From Streptomyces sp. Tu6071 (GTDB taxonomy: Bacteria > Actinomycetota > Actinomycetes > Streptomycetales > Streptomycetaceae): a stretch of 64,000 nucleotides of DNA. The translations under genes were made by a program, and so were the position numbers. The stretch spans positions 5,726,945-5,790,944 of the forward strand of contig NZ_CM001165.1 in assembly GCF_000213055.1 (NCBI RefSeq). Reading direction: 5' to 3'. Of this stretch, positions 40,922-49,185 are shown piece after piece. How positions within the stretch are numbered: position 1 is the first letter of the stretch; each line of letters opens with the position of its first letter. Below the pieces are notes generated by a model, which worked only from the letters and a program-made list of their open reading frames with translations, made no database searches and had not been told where the DNA came from.

Positions 40922-42526
40922 TTGTCCCAGTCACCGCCCGCAGCAGTCGAGCCCCATCGCGGGGTGACGCTGTTCATGGCCTGCCTCGGGGTCTTCGTCG
41001 CCTATCTGCCGGTGACGAGCGTCTCGGTGAGCCTGACCGCGATCCAGTCGGCACTCTCCACGACGACCTCGCAACTCTCCTGGGTCTCGGACGCCTTCGT
41101 GCTGCCGATGGCCGCCTTCATCCTCACCGCCGGTGTCTTCGGCGACGTCCACGGCCGCAAGAAGGTCTACCTGACCGGGCTCCTGCTCTCCGCCGCGGGC
41201 GCGGCGACCTCGCTGACCGCGCACTCGGTCGGCCAGCTCTGGACCGGCCAGGCCCTCTCCGGGCTCGGCGCCGCCGCCCTGCTGCCCACGACGCTCGCGC
41301 TCATCAGCCACGCCGTGCCCGACCACCGCGAGCGCGGCAAGTTCATCGGCTTCTGGGCGATGTGCCTCATGGGCGCGCTCGCGCTCGGCGGCATCGTCTC
41401 CGGCACGATCCTCGCGCACGCGTCCTGGCGCTGGATCTTCCTCGTCCCGATACCCGTCGCGCTCCTCGCCTTCGCCGTCTCGGCGAAGCTGTTGCCCGAG
41501 TCGCGCGCGCCGCGCACGAGCCGCCTCGACTGGCCGGGCCAGATCACCGCGATGCTCGCCATCACCGGCCTCGTCTACGGCGTCATCGAGGGCGGCGCGG
41601 GCTCCTTCACGGACGCCCGGGTCGTCGTCGCGCTCGCGGTCGCCGTCGTCAGCGGCGTCCTCTTCGTCGTGGTCGAGCGCCGCGCCGAGCACCCCATGCT
41701 CGACCTCAAGCTCTTCCGCAGCCCCGGCTTCACCGCCACGACGCTCGTCGCCATGGTCATGTTCCTCGGCATGATCGGCTTCTTCTTCGTGCTGAGCCTC
41801 TACTTCGGCATGGTCCAGCACCTCGACACGCTCGACACCGCCTGGCGGATGATCCTCGTCACCGGGGCCGCGCTGATCGTCAGCGGCGTCGTGGGCCGCC
41901 TCATGCACAAGATCGCGCCGCGCCTCCTGATCACGGTCGGTCTGCTCCTCGTGACGGCGGCGCTGCTCACGCTGCTCGGCGCCGAGGCGGACAGCTCCTT
42001 CGGCACCCTGTCGTGGCGGCTGGTCCTGCTCGGCCTCGGCATGGGCATGGTCACGACGCCGATGACCGCGACGGCCGTCGCCTCCGTGCCGCACCCGCTC
42101 GCCGGGATGGCCGCCGCGGGCAACAACGCCTTCCGGCAGGTCGGCGGCGCGCTCGGCCCGGCCGTGCTCGGCGCGCTCCTCACCAGCCGCGCGGCCTCCG
42201 CGCTGCCGGACAAGCTCGCGGGCAAGGGCGTGGACGGCCCCCTCGCGGACCGGCTCACGCACGCGGTCGACGGCGGCGGCCTCGGCGCGGTCGGCTCGGT
42301 GCCGCTCGGCGCCCGCGCGGGGCAGGTCTACGGCGCGGTCGGCGACGCCTTCCTCGACGGCATGCGCCTGTGCCTGACGATCTCGGCGGCGCTCACCTTC
42401 ATCGCCGCCGTGCTCGCCTTCGTGCTCCTGCGCCCGCGCGCGGACCGTGCGGGCAGGGTGGTGCGCGAGTCGGCCGCCCAGGCCCCGGCGGGCCGCGAGG
42501 CGGCGGGCGAGGGCGCGCACGCCTGA
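40922..42526 (+). CDS. DHA2-type MFS exporter
   Basis: A 534-residue, 14-helix major facilitator of the QacA/EmrB drug:proton antiporter group. Motif A is GDVHGRKKVYL; motif C-like GGIVSGTILA follows in helix 5; TTTSQLSWVSDAFVLPMAAF is the usual loop before helix 2. It begins at TTG 40922 nine bases after GAAGGAG, which keeps the normal N-terminus ahead of helix 1 (VTLFMACLGVFVAYLP). Probably regulated by the divergent double Lrp protein. Substrate unknown; possibly a hydrophobic drug or amino-acid-like compound. Confidence 0.9.
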   Translation: MSQSPPAAVEPHRGVTLFMACLGVFVAYLPVTSVSVSLTAIQSALSTTTSQLSWVSDAFVLPMAAFILTAGVFGDVHGRKKVYLTGLLLSAAGAATSLTAHSVGQLWTGQALSGLGAAALLPTTLALISHAVPDHRERGKFIGFWAMCLMGALALGGIVSGTILAHASWRWIFLVPIPVALLAFAVSAKLLPESRAPRTSRLDWPGQITAMLAITGLVYGVIEGGAGSFTDARVVVALAVAVVSGVLFVVVERRAEHPMLDLKLFRSPGFTATTLVAMVMFLGMIGFFFVLSLYFGMVQHLDTLDTAWRMILVTGAALIVSGVVGRLMHKIAPRLLITVGLLLVTAALLTLLGAEADSSFGTLSWRLVLLGLGMGMVTTPMTATAVASVPHPLAGMAAAGNNAFRQVGGALGPAVLGALLTSRAASALPDKLAGKGVDGPLADRLTHAVDGGGLGAVGSVPLGARAGQVYGAVGDAFLDGMRLCLTISAALTFIAAVLAFVLLRPRADRAGRVVRESAAQAPAGREAAGEGAHA

Positions 42527-42634
42527 CGGCACGGCGAGGGACGTGGGCCGCCCGGTCACGAGGGGAACACCTTCGCGAGCGGGCGGCCTCGTGCGTACGG
42601 GAACCGGAGCCCGCCCCGTACTCTCTCCCAGGAC

Positions 42635-42889
42635 ATGAGCGCCCACGACACGAGTGACTTCGCCGACGAGGCCCGCAGCCGCGCCGCCCGCCTGCTGCGG
42701 ATGGCCGCTCCCGAGGACGACAGGGACGGGCTCATCGCCTACGCCACCGACACGCCCGACCCGCCCCTCATGGGTCCCGACGGCATCCGCACCACGGGCT
42801 GCCCGCGCTGCCGCCGCACGATGTGGCTCCAGCGCGAGGCATGGGTGTGCGCGGGGTGCGGAGAGGTGCGGGAGCGCGGGGAGGACTGA
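42635..42889 (+). CDS. Small zinc-ribbon protein
   Basis: An 84-residue protein with a helical N-terminus (DEARSRAARLLRMAAPED) and a C-terminal ribbon of two cysteine pairs: GCPRCRRTMW and VCAGCGEV. This is the pattern of a zinc-binding mini-domain and the codon bias is strong. I know of no function. ATG 42635 has AGGAC close by and TACTCT upstream that could be a -10 element. It converges on the deformylase gene. Confidence 0.78.
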   Translation: MSAHDTSDFADEARSRAARLLRMAAPEDDRDGLIAYATDTPDPPLMGPDGIRTTGCPRCRRTMWLQREAWVCAGCGEVRERGED

Positions 42890-42960
42890 GGGGTACGGGG
42901 TTTCGCCGCGCGCCCCCGTACCGGGCCGCGCGCCCCCGCCGGGCGCATCCCGCCCCCGCC

Positions 42961-43689
42961 CTACCGCTCCCCGCTCAGATCCTCCACGCCCATCGCCGCC
43001 GCCCGCGCCCGGCGCTCGGCGAGGACGGTGGCGCGGGCCTCGGCCATGTCGGTGAGGACCGTGCGACGGGCCCGCCGGGCGAGCCGGTCGACGTAGAGGA
43101 TGCCGTTCAGGTGGTCCGTCTCGTGCTGGAGGCAGCGGGCGAAGTAGCCCGTGCCCTCGATCGTCACCGGGCGCCCGTCCAGGTCCACGCCGCGCACCAC
43201 CGTGCGGTCCGCGCGGGGCAGTTCGTGCTGCGCGCCGGGCACCGAGAGACAGCCCTCGACGTCGTCGACGAGGGCGCGGCCCGACGCGGCCTCGTCGATC
43301 ACCGGGTTGAGGACGTGGCCGACGTGCCGGGCGCCCTCGTCGTCGAAGCAGTCGTAGACGAAGAGCCGCAGGTCCACGTCGACCTGGTTGGCGGCGAGCC
43401 CCGCGCCCTCGGCGAGGTACATCGTCAGGAACATGTCGGCGACGAGCTGCGCCAGTTCGGGGGTGCCGAAGACGGTCGCCCCGGCGCAGCGGCGCGCGAG
43501 GACCTCCTCGCCGGCCTCGGTCACCCGCAGCATCCGGCCGCGCGCCGCCTCGGGGGCGAGCGGCGGGTACTCGCCCTCGAACCGCTCGCCCCGCACGTAC
43601 ACGGGGACCCCGGCGGGAATCCGCGCGCGGACGGAGTCCGGCGGCGGGACGAGGCTCCGCGCGGGGCCGGCGGCAGCGGGTTCGGTCAT
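42961..43689 (-). CDS. def: Peptide deformylase (long N-terminal extension)
   Basis: A 242-residue deformylase that removes formyl from the initiator methionine of new proteins. The three motifs are intact: GLAANQV (97-103), EGCLSVP with metal ligand C147, and QHETDHLNG with H189, E190 and H193. About 50 residues precede the catalytic core, more than in typical bacterial Def, which is seen in some actinobacterial paralogues. It is not beside fmt, so this is probably a second copy rather than the housekeeping one. Start ATG 43689. Confidence 0.92.
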   Translation of the reverse strand: MTEPAAAGPARSLVPPPDSVRARIPAGVPVYVRGERFEGEYPPLAPEAARGRMLRVTEAGEEVLARRCAGATVFGTPELAQLVADMFLTMYLAEGAGLAANQVDVDLRLFVYDCFDDEGARHVGHVLNPVIDEAASGRALVDDVEGCLSVPGAQHELPRADRTVVRGVDLDGRPVTIEGTGYFARCLQHETDHLNGILYVDRLARRARRTVLTDMAEARATVLAERRARAAAMGVEDLSGER

Positions 43690-43776
43690 GGGGCGGCCTC
43701 TCTCGGGAACGCGACGGGCGCTGCGGCGCACGCGGCCAGAACCCTACCCGCGCGCCGCGCGCCCACCCCCGCCCCG

Positions 43777-44049
43777 TCAGCCGTGCGGGACGTGCCGCAC
43801 GCGCTGCCGCAGCTCCTTCTCCACGTCGTAGCGATTCAGGCCCTGCTCACGGGCCCAGTCGGTCACCGCCATGTGCACCTCGGCGGCGGCGTTGAACCAC
43901 ACGCGCCGCTGCGCGTTCTGCTCCTCACCGTCCAGGTGCTCGATCCTGCGGCCCTCTTCGTCGGCCGCCTGCTGAAGGGTGATCAGGTCTTCGGGTAGCT
44001 CCACGGGCGGCACGGTAGGCGCCGGGGGCGCCGGGGACGGGGTGGACAC
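43777..44049 (-). CDS. Small helical protein, hypothetical
   Basis: A 90-residue, probably soluble protein with a Pro-rich leader and a helical core: LITLQQAADEEGRRIEHLDGEEQNAQRRVWFNAAAEVHMAVTDWAREQGLNRYDVEKELRQRVRH. Codon bias supports it. I do not recognise the family; the core looks like a two-helix regulatory or adaptor protein. GTG 44049 is the farthest start; no ribosome site is visible, and downstream GTGs near 44010 are possible. It lies 87 bases downstream of the deformylase start, same strand. Confidence 0.7.
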   Translation of the reverse strand: MSTPSPAPPAPTVPPVELPEDLITLQQAADEEGRRIEHLDGEEQNAQRRVWFNAAAEVHMAVTDWAREQGLNRYDVEKELRQRVRHVPHG

Positions 44050-44096
44050 GGCGGGCGTCAGTCGTACGGAGCAGGTCGGGCGGGGATGCCGTCGCG

Positions 44097-44214
44097 GGGC
44101 TCCGCCCCGGGCCCCGGATTCGGGGCTCCGCCCCGGGCCCCGCTCCTCAAGCGCCGGAGGGGCTGATTCATGGGGCGCTGCCCCATACCCCGCTCCTCAA
44201 ACGCCGGAGGGGCT
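44097..44214. repeat. Intergenic GGGGCTCCGCCCC repeat element, locus B
   Basis: Two 43-base units (44122-44164 and 44172-44214), each a GGGGCtCcGCCCC hairpin then CCCGCTCCTCAA-CGCCGGAGGGGCT, plus a first hairpin at 44097-44109. They match the unit at 22281-22323. The second unit contains the stop codon of the neighbouring methyltransferase gene. Confidence 0.8.
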
Positions 44215-45081
44215 GGAGGGCGAAGCGTCGGAGGGTGAGGGGCTGGAGGGTGAGGGGCCGGAGGGTGAGGGGCCGGAGGGTGAGGTGTGCGGGCGCGTCC
44301 CCGTCACCACCGTCGCCCATCCCTCCTCCTCGTGGGCGATCTCCGCGTGGAGGGCCGCCGCCGTGAAGATCCCCGCGACCTCCGGTGCCTGGCGTTCGCC
44401 GCTTTCGACCAGGAGACGGCCGCCCGGGGCGAGCCACGTCGCGGCCTCCTCCGCCACGCGGCGGACCAGGTCGAGGCCGTCTCTGCCCCCGTCCAGGGCG
44501 ACGAGGGGCTCGTGGGCGCGGGCCTCGGCGGGGAGGAGGCGGACCTCCTCGCTCGGTACGTACGGGACGTTCGCCGTCAGGACGTCCACGCGCCCGCGCA
44601 GCGCGGCCGGGAGCGGGGCGTAGAGGTCGCCCTCGTGGACGTGCGCGCCCACCGGGGCCAGGTTGCGGCGCGCCCAGCGCAGCGCGCCGGGGTCGACGTC
44701 CGCCGCGTGGAGCGTCGCGCGCGGGCCGAGCGCGGTGCGCAGCGCGAGGCCGAGGGCACCCGAGCCGCAGCACAAATCGAGCAGCGTCACGGCGCCCTCC
44801 GCGCGCACCCCGTCGAGCGCCCGCGCCACCAGGAACTCGCTGCGCCTGCGCGGCACGAAGACCCCGGGCCCGACCGCGATACGCAGCCCGTGGAACACCG
44901 CGTGCCCCACGACGTGCTCCAGTGGCTCCCCGGCCACGCGCCGCGCGACCAGCGCGTCCAGCGCCCCCTCCCGGCCCGCCGCGTCCTCGGGCACCGCCGC
45001 GAGCAGCAGTTCCGCCTCGTCCTCGGCGAAGACGCAGCCCGCCGCGCGGAGCCGGGCCACGAGGCCCGCGACGTCAGCCAC
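44197..45081 (-). CDS. PrmC-related N5-glutamine methyltransferase (TIGR03704 type)
   Basis: A 294-residue putative protein-glutamine methyltransferase. It has the helical N-terminal domain (LDALVARRVAGEPLEHVVGHAVFHGLRIAVGPGVFVPRRRSE), SAM motif LLDLCCGSGALGLAL, and a catalytic motif NVPYVPS in place of NPPY, as in the TIGR03704 group of unknown target. The last ~30 residues are Ser/Pro repeats encoded by four copies of a 15-base unit (44230-44289) and end inside an intergenic repeat, so the natural C-terminus may be shorter. GTG 45081 overlaps the upstream gene by eight bases. Confidence 0.85.
   Translation of the reverse strand: MADVAGLVARLRAAGCVFAEDEAELLLAAVPEDAAGREGALDALVARRVAGEPLEHVVGHAVFHGLRIAVGPGVFVPRRRSEFLVARALDGVRAEGAVTLLDLCCGSGALGLALRTALGPRATLHAADVDPGALRWARRNLAPVGAHVHEGDLYAPLPAALRGRVDVLTANVPYVPSEEVRLLPAEARAHEPLVALDGGRDGLDLVRRVAEEAATWLAPGGRLLVESGERQAPEVAGIFTAAALHAEIAHEEEGWATVVTGTRPHTSPSGPSPSGPSPSSPSPSDASPSSPSGV
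44230..44289. repeat. 15-base tandem repeat in methyltransferase tail
   Basis: Four copies of GGAGGGTGAGGGGCC (slightly diverged) encoding, on the minus strand, repeated Ser-Pro-Ser-Gly/Ser-Pro. Likely a slippage-prone extension that grew from the adjacent intergenic repeat. Confidence 0.7.
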
Positions 45082-45640
45082 GCCCGCCCATCGTGTCGGG
45101 GAGCCTGCGCACCGGGCTGCCCCAGCCCCGTACCACCTCGTAGTCCGTGAACTCCTGCACGAGCCGGTACGCCGTGCCCGCGTGCGGGCCGCGCCGCTCG
45201 GCGGCGAGGAAGGCCTCGGCCTCGCGGCGGTCGTGGCGCGGGGTCCCGCACAGCTGCCACGTACGGCCGTTCCACATCTCCGGAATCCAGCGCTCGCGCG
45301 CCTGCGGGCGCTCGTCGCGCTCGCCGTAGCGCGAGGGCGCGACCAGGTACTCCCGCTCGCCGTCCGGCAGCCGGGCCGCCCTGCGTCCCCCGCGCCGCCG
45401 CGTCTCGCACAGCAGGCACAGATCGGGGGCGCTGTCGTCCCGGGGCCCGAAGGGGTGCTCCGCGCAGCGCGTCGTCGGCTCGGGGCCCTCGACGGTCTCC
45501 TCCAGGAGGTCGAGGGCGCGCCGCAGGTCCTTGGCGATCTCGTGGAGCTTCGCCTCGGTCGTGTCGCCGCCGAGTTCGTCGCCCTGTTCCCCGAGCGCCC
45601 TGAGCGCCCGGCCCAGGGCCGGGATCTTCTGCTGCCTCAT
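45074..45640 (-). CDS. Hypothetical protein with cysteine cluster
   Basis: A 188-residue protein with a helical N-terminus (TEAKLHEIAKDLRRALDLLEETV), a cysteine/histidine cluster (RCAEHPFGP...LCLLCETRR) that could bind zinc, and a C-terminal region with REYLVAPSRYGERDERPQARERWIPEMWNGRTWQLCGTPR. No family recognised. It overlaps the PrmC-like methyltransferase gene by eight bases, so the two are coupled and may work together, for instance as substrate or partner. ATG 45640 follows a good GGAGG. Confidence 0.75.
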   Translation of the reverse strand: MRQQKIPALGRALRALGEQGDELGGDTTEAKLHEIAKDLRRALDLLEETVEGPEPTTRCAEHPFGPRDDSAPDLCLLCETRRRGGRRAARLPDGEREYLVAPSRYGERDERPQARERWIPEMWNGRTWQLCGTPRHDRREAEAFLAAERRGPHAGTAYRLVQEFTDYEVVRGWGSPVRRLPDTMGGRG

Positions 45641-45706
45641 GGCGTGAGCCTCCGGTGTCGCGCGTGCCCGTACCCGCCCATTGTCCAACGCCCGCCGGTC
45701 GAGCCC

Positions 45707-46504
45707 TCAGCCCACCCGCCCCACCGGCACGAGCGTGAGCCACGCGATGCCGAGCAGGCCCAGGTGGCCGTCGAGCCAGAAGGCGCGCTGCGCGTCGAGC
45801 CGCTCCCGTACCGCGTCCGCCTCGGGGTGGCCGGGGTGCAGCGCGAGCCATTCCTCGCCCGCCGCGCGGTACCCGGACTCGAACTCCTCCCACTCGGAGG
45901 CGCTCGCCGTCTCCGTCCACAGTGGCCGGAAGCCGCCCGCCACGGCCGCGTCGACGAGCGCGCCGAGCGAGGGATGGTCCTCGGCCTCCGCGCCCGGCCA
46001 CAGCCGCGCCAGCTCCTCGGCGCCGGGGGTACGGGTGAAGAAGCCCTCCCCGAGCAGCACCCGGCCGCCCGGGTTCACGAGCCGCCGCAGCTCGGCGAAG
46101 AGCCTCGGCAGGTAGTCGGGCGCCTCAGGGTCGGCGAGCGCCTGCCCCGAACCGCCGCACAGCACGACGTCGGCCGGTCCCCGCTCCGTGCCGCGCGCTG
46201 ACTCCTCGTACAGCCGCACCCGCGCGTCGAGCCCGCGCTCGCGCGCCCGCTCCCCGGCCCGCAGCAGGTCCTCGCCCCGCAGGTCGATCCCGGTCCCGTG
46301 CGCCCGCGGCACCGCCTCCAGGACGCGCAGCATCAGCTCCGCCCAGCCGCAGCCGACGTCGAGCACGCGCGTGGGCCGCGCGGCTGCGAGGCGCGCCACG
46401 ATGCGCGCGGCGCGTTCCTCGGAGAGCGGGTTGTGGAAGGTGAGCGCGGGCAGCCCGGAGGGCGGGGCGTCCGGGGTGTCTCGCTGCGTCTCGGCGGAGG
46501 TCAT
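45707..46504 (-). CDS. Class I SAM-dependent methyltransferase
   Basis: A 265-residue methyltransferase. SAM motif I is VLDVGCGWAELMLRVLEAVP, the acidic strand GTGIDLRGEDLLRA follows, then DVVLCGGSGQAL and LVNPGGRVLLGEGFFTRTP. The C-terminal third is helical. The substrate is not predictable. It belongs to a small-molecule methyltransferase group frequent in streptomycetes. Start ATG 46504, weak ribosome site. It sits 66 bases before the start of the coupled hypothetical/PrmC-like pair, same strand. Confidence 0.85.
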   Translation of the reverse strand: MTSAETQRDTPDAPPSGLPALTFHNPLSEERAARIVARLAAARPTRVLDVGCGWAELMLRVLEAVPRAHGTGIDLRGEDLLRAGERARERGLDARVRLYEESARGTERGPADVVLCGGSGQALADPEAPDYLPRLFAELRRLVNPGGRVLLGEGFFTRTPGAEELARLWPGAEAEDHPSLGALVDAAVAGGFRPLWTETASASEWEEFESGYRAAGEEWLALHPGHPEADAVRERLDAQRAFWLDGHLGLLGIAWLTLVPVGRVG

Positions 46505-46575
46505 GGGAGCGGACGGTACGGAGCGGGGCGGGCGGGGGCGAATGGTTTTCCTCCCCCGCGAGTGCTCCGCCCGGG

Positions 46576-46623
46576 GTACGGGTGCGGGGCCACCCGCCGG
46601 GACGGGAAGCCCCGCACCGGTAC
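46576..46623. terminator. Hairpin terminator after doxX
   Basis: Fourteen-base stem GTACGGGTGCGGGG/CCCCGCACCGGTAC with one mismatch and a 20-base loop, located just beyond the minus-strand DoxX stop codon. Confidence 0.65.
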
Positions 46624-46628
46624 GTGCC

Positions 46629-47183
46629 TCAGCTCTCCCCGGCCTCCGCCGGGGCGGCCTGCCGGACCCGCTTGTTGCGCTGCGCGACGACCGTGAGGGC
46701 CGCCGCGGCGCCGCCGATGAGCGCGGCGGGGACCATCCAGTGGCGGTTGAGGGCGTGACCGAGCTTGTGGTCGAGCGAGAACCTGCCGGGACCCGTGACC
46801 GCGAGGCCCGCCGCGGCGAGGCCCAGGAAGGCCGGGTACTCGTAGCCGCCGCCCTGCGCGAAGAAACCGCCGGGGGCGTGGACGGCGGCGGCGCCCGCCA
46901 TCGTCCCGGCGGCGGCGGCGCCCGCCGCCGGGGTCGCGAGGCCCAGCGCGAGCAGCGTGCCGCCGCCCGCCTCGCCGAGCCCGGCGGCGAGCGCGTTGAG
47001 CTTGCCGGGCGCGTAGCCCATCGACTCGAACGCCTGGCCCGTGGCGTCGAGCCCGCCGCCGCCGAACCAGCCGAAGAGCTTCTGCGAACCGTGCGCGGCG
47101 AGCACCCCGCCGGTACCGAGGCGCAGGGCGAGGAGCCCGAGGTCGAGCCGACGCCCGTGCGTGCGGCTTTTGTGGCACTTCAC
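46629..47183 (-). CDS. DoxX family membrane protein
   Basis: A 184-residue DoxX-family protein with four membrane helices. It opens with LGLLALRLGTGGVLAAHGSQKLFGWFGGGGLDATGQAFESMGYAPG, the usual DoxX start, then three Gly/Ala-rich helices. In mycobacteria DoxX works with SodA and SseA in oxidative stress defence; whether that applies here is unknown. Start GTG 47183 after AAGGAGAC. It appears monocistronic, with a hairpin after its stop. Confidence 0.87.
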   Translation of the reverse strand: MKCHKSRTHGRRLDLGLLALRLGTGGVLAAHGSQKLFGWFGGGGLDATGQAFESMGYAPGKLNALAAGLGEAGGGTLLALGLATPAAGAAAAGTMAGAAAVHAPGGFFAQGGGYEYPAFLGLAAAGLAVTGPGRFSLDHKLGHALNRHWMVPAALIGGAAAALTVVAQRNKRVRQAAPAEAGES

Positions 47184-47370
47184 GCTGTCTCCTTGGGGGA
47201 TCGAGGGAGGGGGAGCCGTGTCGCGGGGACAGCTCCTGCGCGCCTCGCGCACACCGCCGTACGCCTCCGGGACCCGGTGATCACGAGGCTACGCCTCCCA
47301 CGCCGCACCGCACTCCGGGGGCACGCGTCCGGCTCCCACCGCGCCCGGGTGTCCCGGCGCCCGGGTGTCC

Positions 47371-48264
47371 TCAGTCCTCGGCCTCCGCCGGGATGCGTAC
47401 GGCCGTGCCCGCGACCCGTACCCGGGGATCGCCCGCCCGCAGCGTGACCGTGACCGTGCCGGGACGCCCCAGGTCCTCGCCCTGCACGAAGGTGAGCCGC
47501 GCGTCCTCGCGCACGAAGCCGAGCGAGCGCAGGTACGCGCCGAACGCCGCCGACGCCGCGCCCGTCACCGGGTCCTCGACGACACCGCCGACGGGGAAGG
47601 GGTCGCGCGTGTGGAAGACGCCGGTGTCCGGGTCGTGCCAGAAGAGGTGCACGGTCGTCAGGCCGAGGCGTTCCATGAGCGCGCGCAGCCGCTCGAAGTC
47701 GTAGTCGAGCGCCGCGAGCCGCTCGCGGGTACCGGCCGCGAGCACGAGGTGCCTGGCCCCGGCCGAGGCGATGCGCGGCGGGTACTCGGGGTCGAGGTCC
47801 GCAGCGGGCCAGTCGAGCGCGGCGAGGGCCTCGGCGAGGTCGTCGGGCGCGATGTCCTCGACACGCGGCATGACGCTCGTCAGCGTGGCGCGCAGCTCAC
47901 CGTCCTCGCGCTCGACCCCCACGGGCACCTGCCCGGCCGGGGTGAAGAACACGTACTCGCCGGGCCCCTCCCGCTCCGCGAGCGCGACGGCGGTCGCGAT
48001 CGTCGCGTGTCCGCAGAAGGACACCTCGGCCTTCGGGCTGAAGTAGCGCACCCGGTGCGTGCGCGGCTCCCCGCCGGGGAGCACGAACGCCGTCTCGCTG
48101 TACCCGAGCCGCGCGGCGATGCCGAGCTGCTCGTCGTCGCTCAGCCCCGAGGCGTCGAGCACGACCCCGGCGGGGTTGCCCGCGCGCGGGTCGGTGGTGA
48201 ACGCCGCGTACCGGCTGATGCGCGGGGCGGGGGCGGCCGGAGGCGTGGGGCCAGGTGTCGTCAT
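47371..48264 (-). CDS. PhzF family isomerase
   Basis: A 297-residue PhzF/YddE-family protein. N-terminal FTTDPRAGNPAGVVLD and the SETAFVLP Glu (catalytic in PhzF) are present, as are FSPKAEVSFCGHATIATA and the second-half DPVTGAASAAFGAYL that mirrors the first. PhzF isomerises trans-2,3-dihydro-3-hydroxyanthranilate; most relatives have unknown substrates, and no phenazine genes are near. Length normal. Start ATG 48264. A strong hairpin separates it from the TetR gene upstream. Confidence 0.9.
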   Translation of the reverse strand: MTTPGPTPPAAPAPRISRYAAFTTDPRAGNPAGVVLDASGLSDDEQLGIAARLGYSETAFVLPGGEPRTHRVRYFSPKAEVSFCGHATIATAVALAEREGPGEYVFFTPAGQVPVGVEREDGELRATLTSVMPRVEDIAPDDLAEALAALDWPAADLDPEYPPRIASAGARHLVLAAGTRERLAALDYDFERLRALMERLGLTTVHLFWHDPDTGVFHTRDPFPVGGVVEDPVTGAASAAFGAYLRSLGFVREDARLTFVQGEDLGRPGTVTVTLRAGDPRVRVAGTAVRIPAEAED

Positions 48265-48300
48265 GGTGACGACAACGGGAGGGGGAGGGCGGGGTATTCC

Positions 48301-48336
48301 CGCCCCGTCCCTCCGCCGCGCCGGAGGGACGGGGCG
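48301..48336. terminator. Perfect hairpin terminator
   Basis: Fifteen-base perfect stem CGCCCCGTCCCTCCG/CGGAGGGACGGGGCG with a six-base loop, after the minus-strand TetR gene and before the PhzF gene. Confidence 0.8.
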
Positions 48337-48383
48337 TACGGGAGCGCGGGGGGTGGTGGGAAGCGGGTGGTGCGCCGGGCCGG

Positions 48384-49058
48384 TCAGGCCTCCGCCGTCC
48401 TGGGCTCGTACTGCCCGATCCCCGCCGCCAGGAAGGCCGCGGCGTCGTCGATCCAGCCGAGGAGAACACGCTCGCGCACCTCGTCGGGGCTGTCGGCAGC
48501 GTCCGCGTCGTGGGCGAGGCCGAGTGCCGCTCGGGTCTCGGGCCCGGTGAGGAGGCGGAGCAGGGCGACGAGCTGGACGGCGACGAGGCGCGCGCTCTGC
48601 CCGGCCCCGGGGGCGCCGGTCTCGGCGGCGAGCGCCGTGGTGAGGGCGTCCTCGAAGCGCTCGTACATGACGAGGAGCCGGGGCCGCAGGTGCGGGTCCG
48701 AGCCGAACGCGATGTGGAATTCCTCCACGCCCCGCGCCCCCTCGCCCTGCCGGGCCAGGTCCTTGAGGAAGTCGCGTACGGCGTCCAGCGGGGTGCTGCC
48801 TGCCGGACGCTCCGTCACCGCGTGGACGAGCTCCTCGCGCATGTCGTCCTCGCCCGCGAAGGCGAGGTCCTCCTTCGAGGAGAAGTAGGTGAAGAGCGTC
48901 TTCACCGAGATGTTCGCCCTATCGGCGATCTGCGCGACGGTGACGCCCTCGTACCCGTCCCGCGCGAAGAGCGCCTCGGCGGCGTCCAGGATCGCCTGCC
49001 GCGTCATGAGCTTCTTGCGCTCGCGGAGGCCGGGAGCGGGGGAGGGGAGTGCTGGCAT
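48384..49058 (-). CDS. TetR family regulator of the adjacent MFS exporter
   Basis: A 224-residue TetR/AcrR regulator. The HTH is VTVAQIADRANISVKTLFTYFSSKEDLAF, a typical recognition helix with the TLFTYF pattern; the remainder is a helical effector domain. ATG 49058 is the likely start. It is divergent from a DHA2 exporter, and two palindromic sites (49106-49124 and 49139-49159) lie in the gap, one over the exporter promoter. It most likely represses the exporter and itself. Confidence 0.9.
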   Translation of the reverse strand: MPALPSPAPGLRERKKLMTRQAILDAAEALFARDGYEGVTVAQIADRANISVKTLFTYFSSKEDLAFAGEDDMREELVHAVTERPAGSTPLDAVRDFLKDLARQGEGARGVEEFHIAFGSDPHLRPRLLVMYERFEDALTTALAAETGAPGAGQSARLVAVQLVALLRLLTGPETRAALGLAHDADAADSPDEVRERVLLGWIDDAAAFLAAGIGQYEPRTAEA

Positions 49059-49105
49059 GAGCCCACTGTAGCTCTCCAGGGAGGGGAATTCGAGAGTGCC
49101 AGGAA

Positions 49106-49124
49106 AAAGTGAGTCATTCACCTT
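49106..49124. promoter_or_regulatory. TetR operator candidate 1
   Basis: AAAGTGAGTCATTCACCTT, an imperfect palindrome with arms AAxGTGAxT. It resembles site 2 (AAGGTGA/TtACCTT) and lies 34 bases from its centre. Confidence 0.55.
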
Positions 49125-49129
49125 GCCGC

Positions 49130-49158
49130 TTGACGCGAAAAGGTGAACGACTTACCTT
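49130..49158 (+). promoter_or_regulatory. Promoter of the MFS exporter
   Basis: TTGACG (49130-49135) and TACCTT (49153-49158) with a 17-base spacer. The -10 element and spacer are covered by operator candidate 2. Confidence 0.55.
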
Positions 49159-49159
49159 T
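49139..49159. promoter_or_regulatory. TetR operator candidate 2
   Basis: AAAGGT-N9-ACCTTT, perfect 6-bp arms, spanning the -10 region of the exporter promoter. Binding here would block transcription. Confidence 0.6.
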
Positions 49160-49185
49160 CGAGAGTCCCGAACCGGAGGTTTTCC

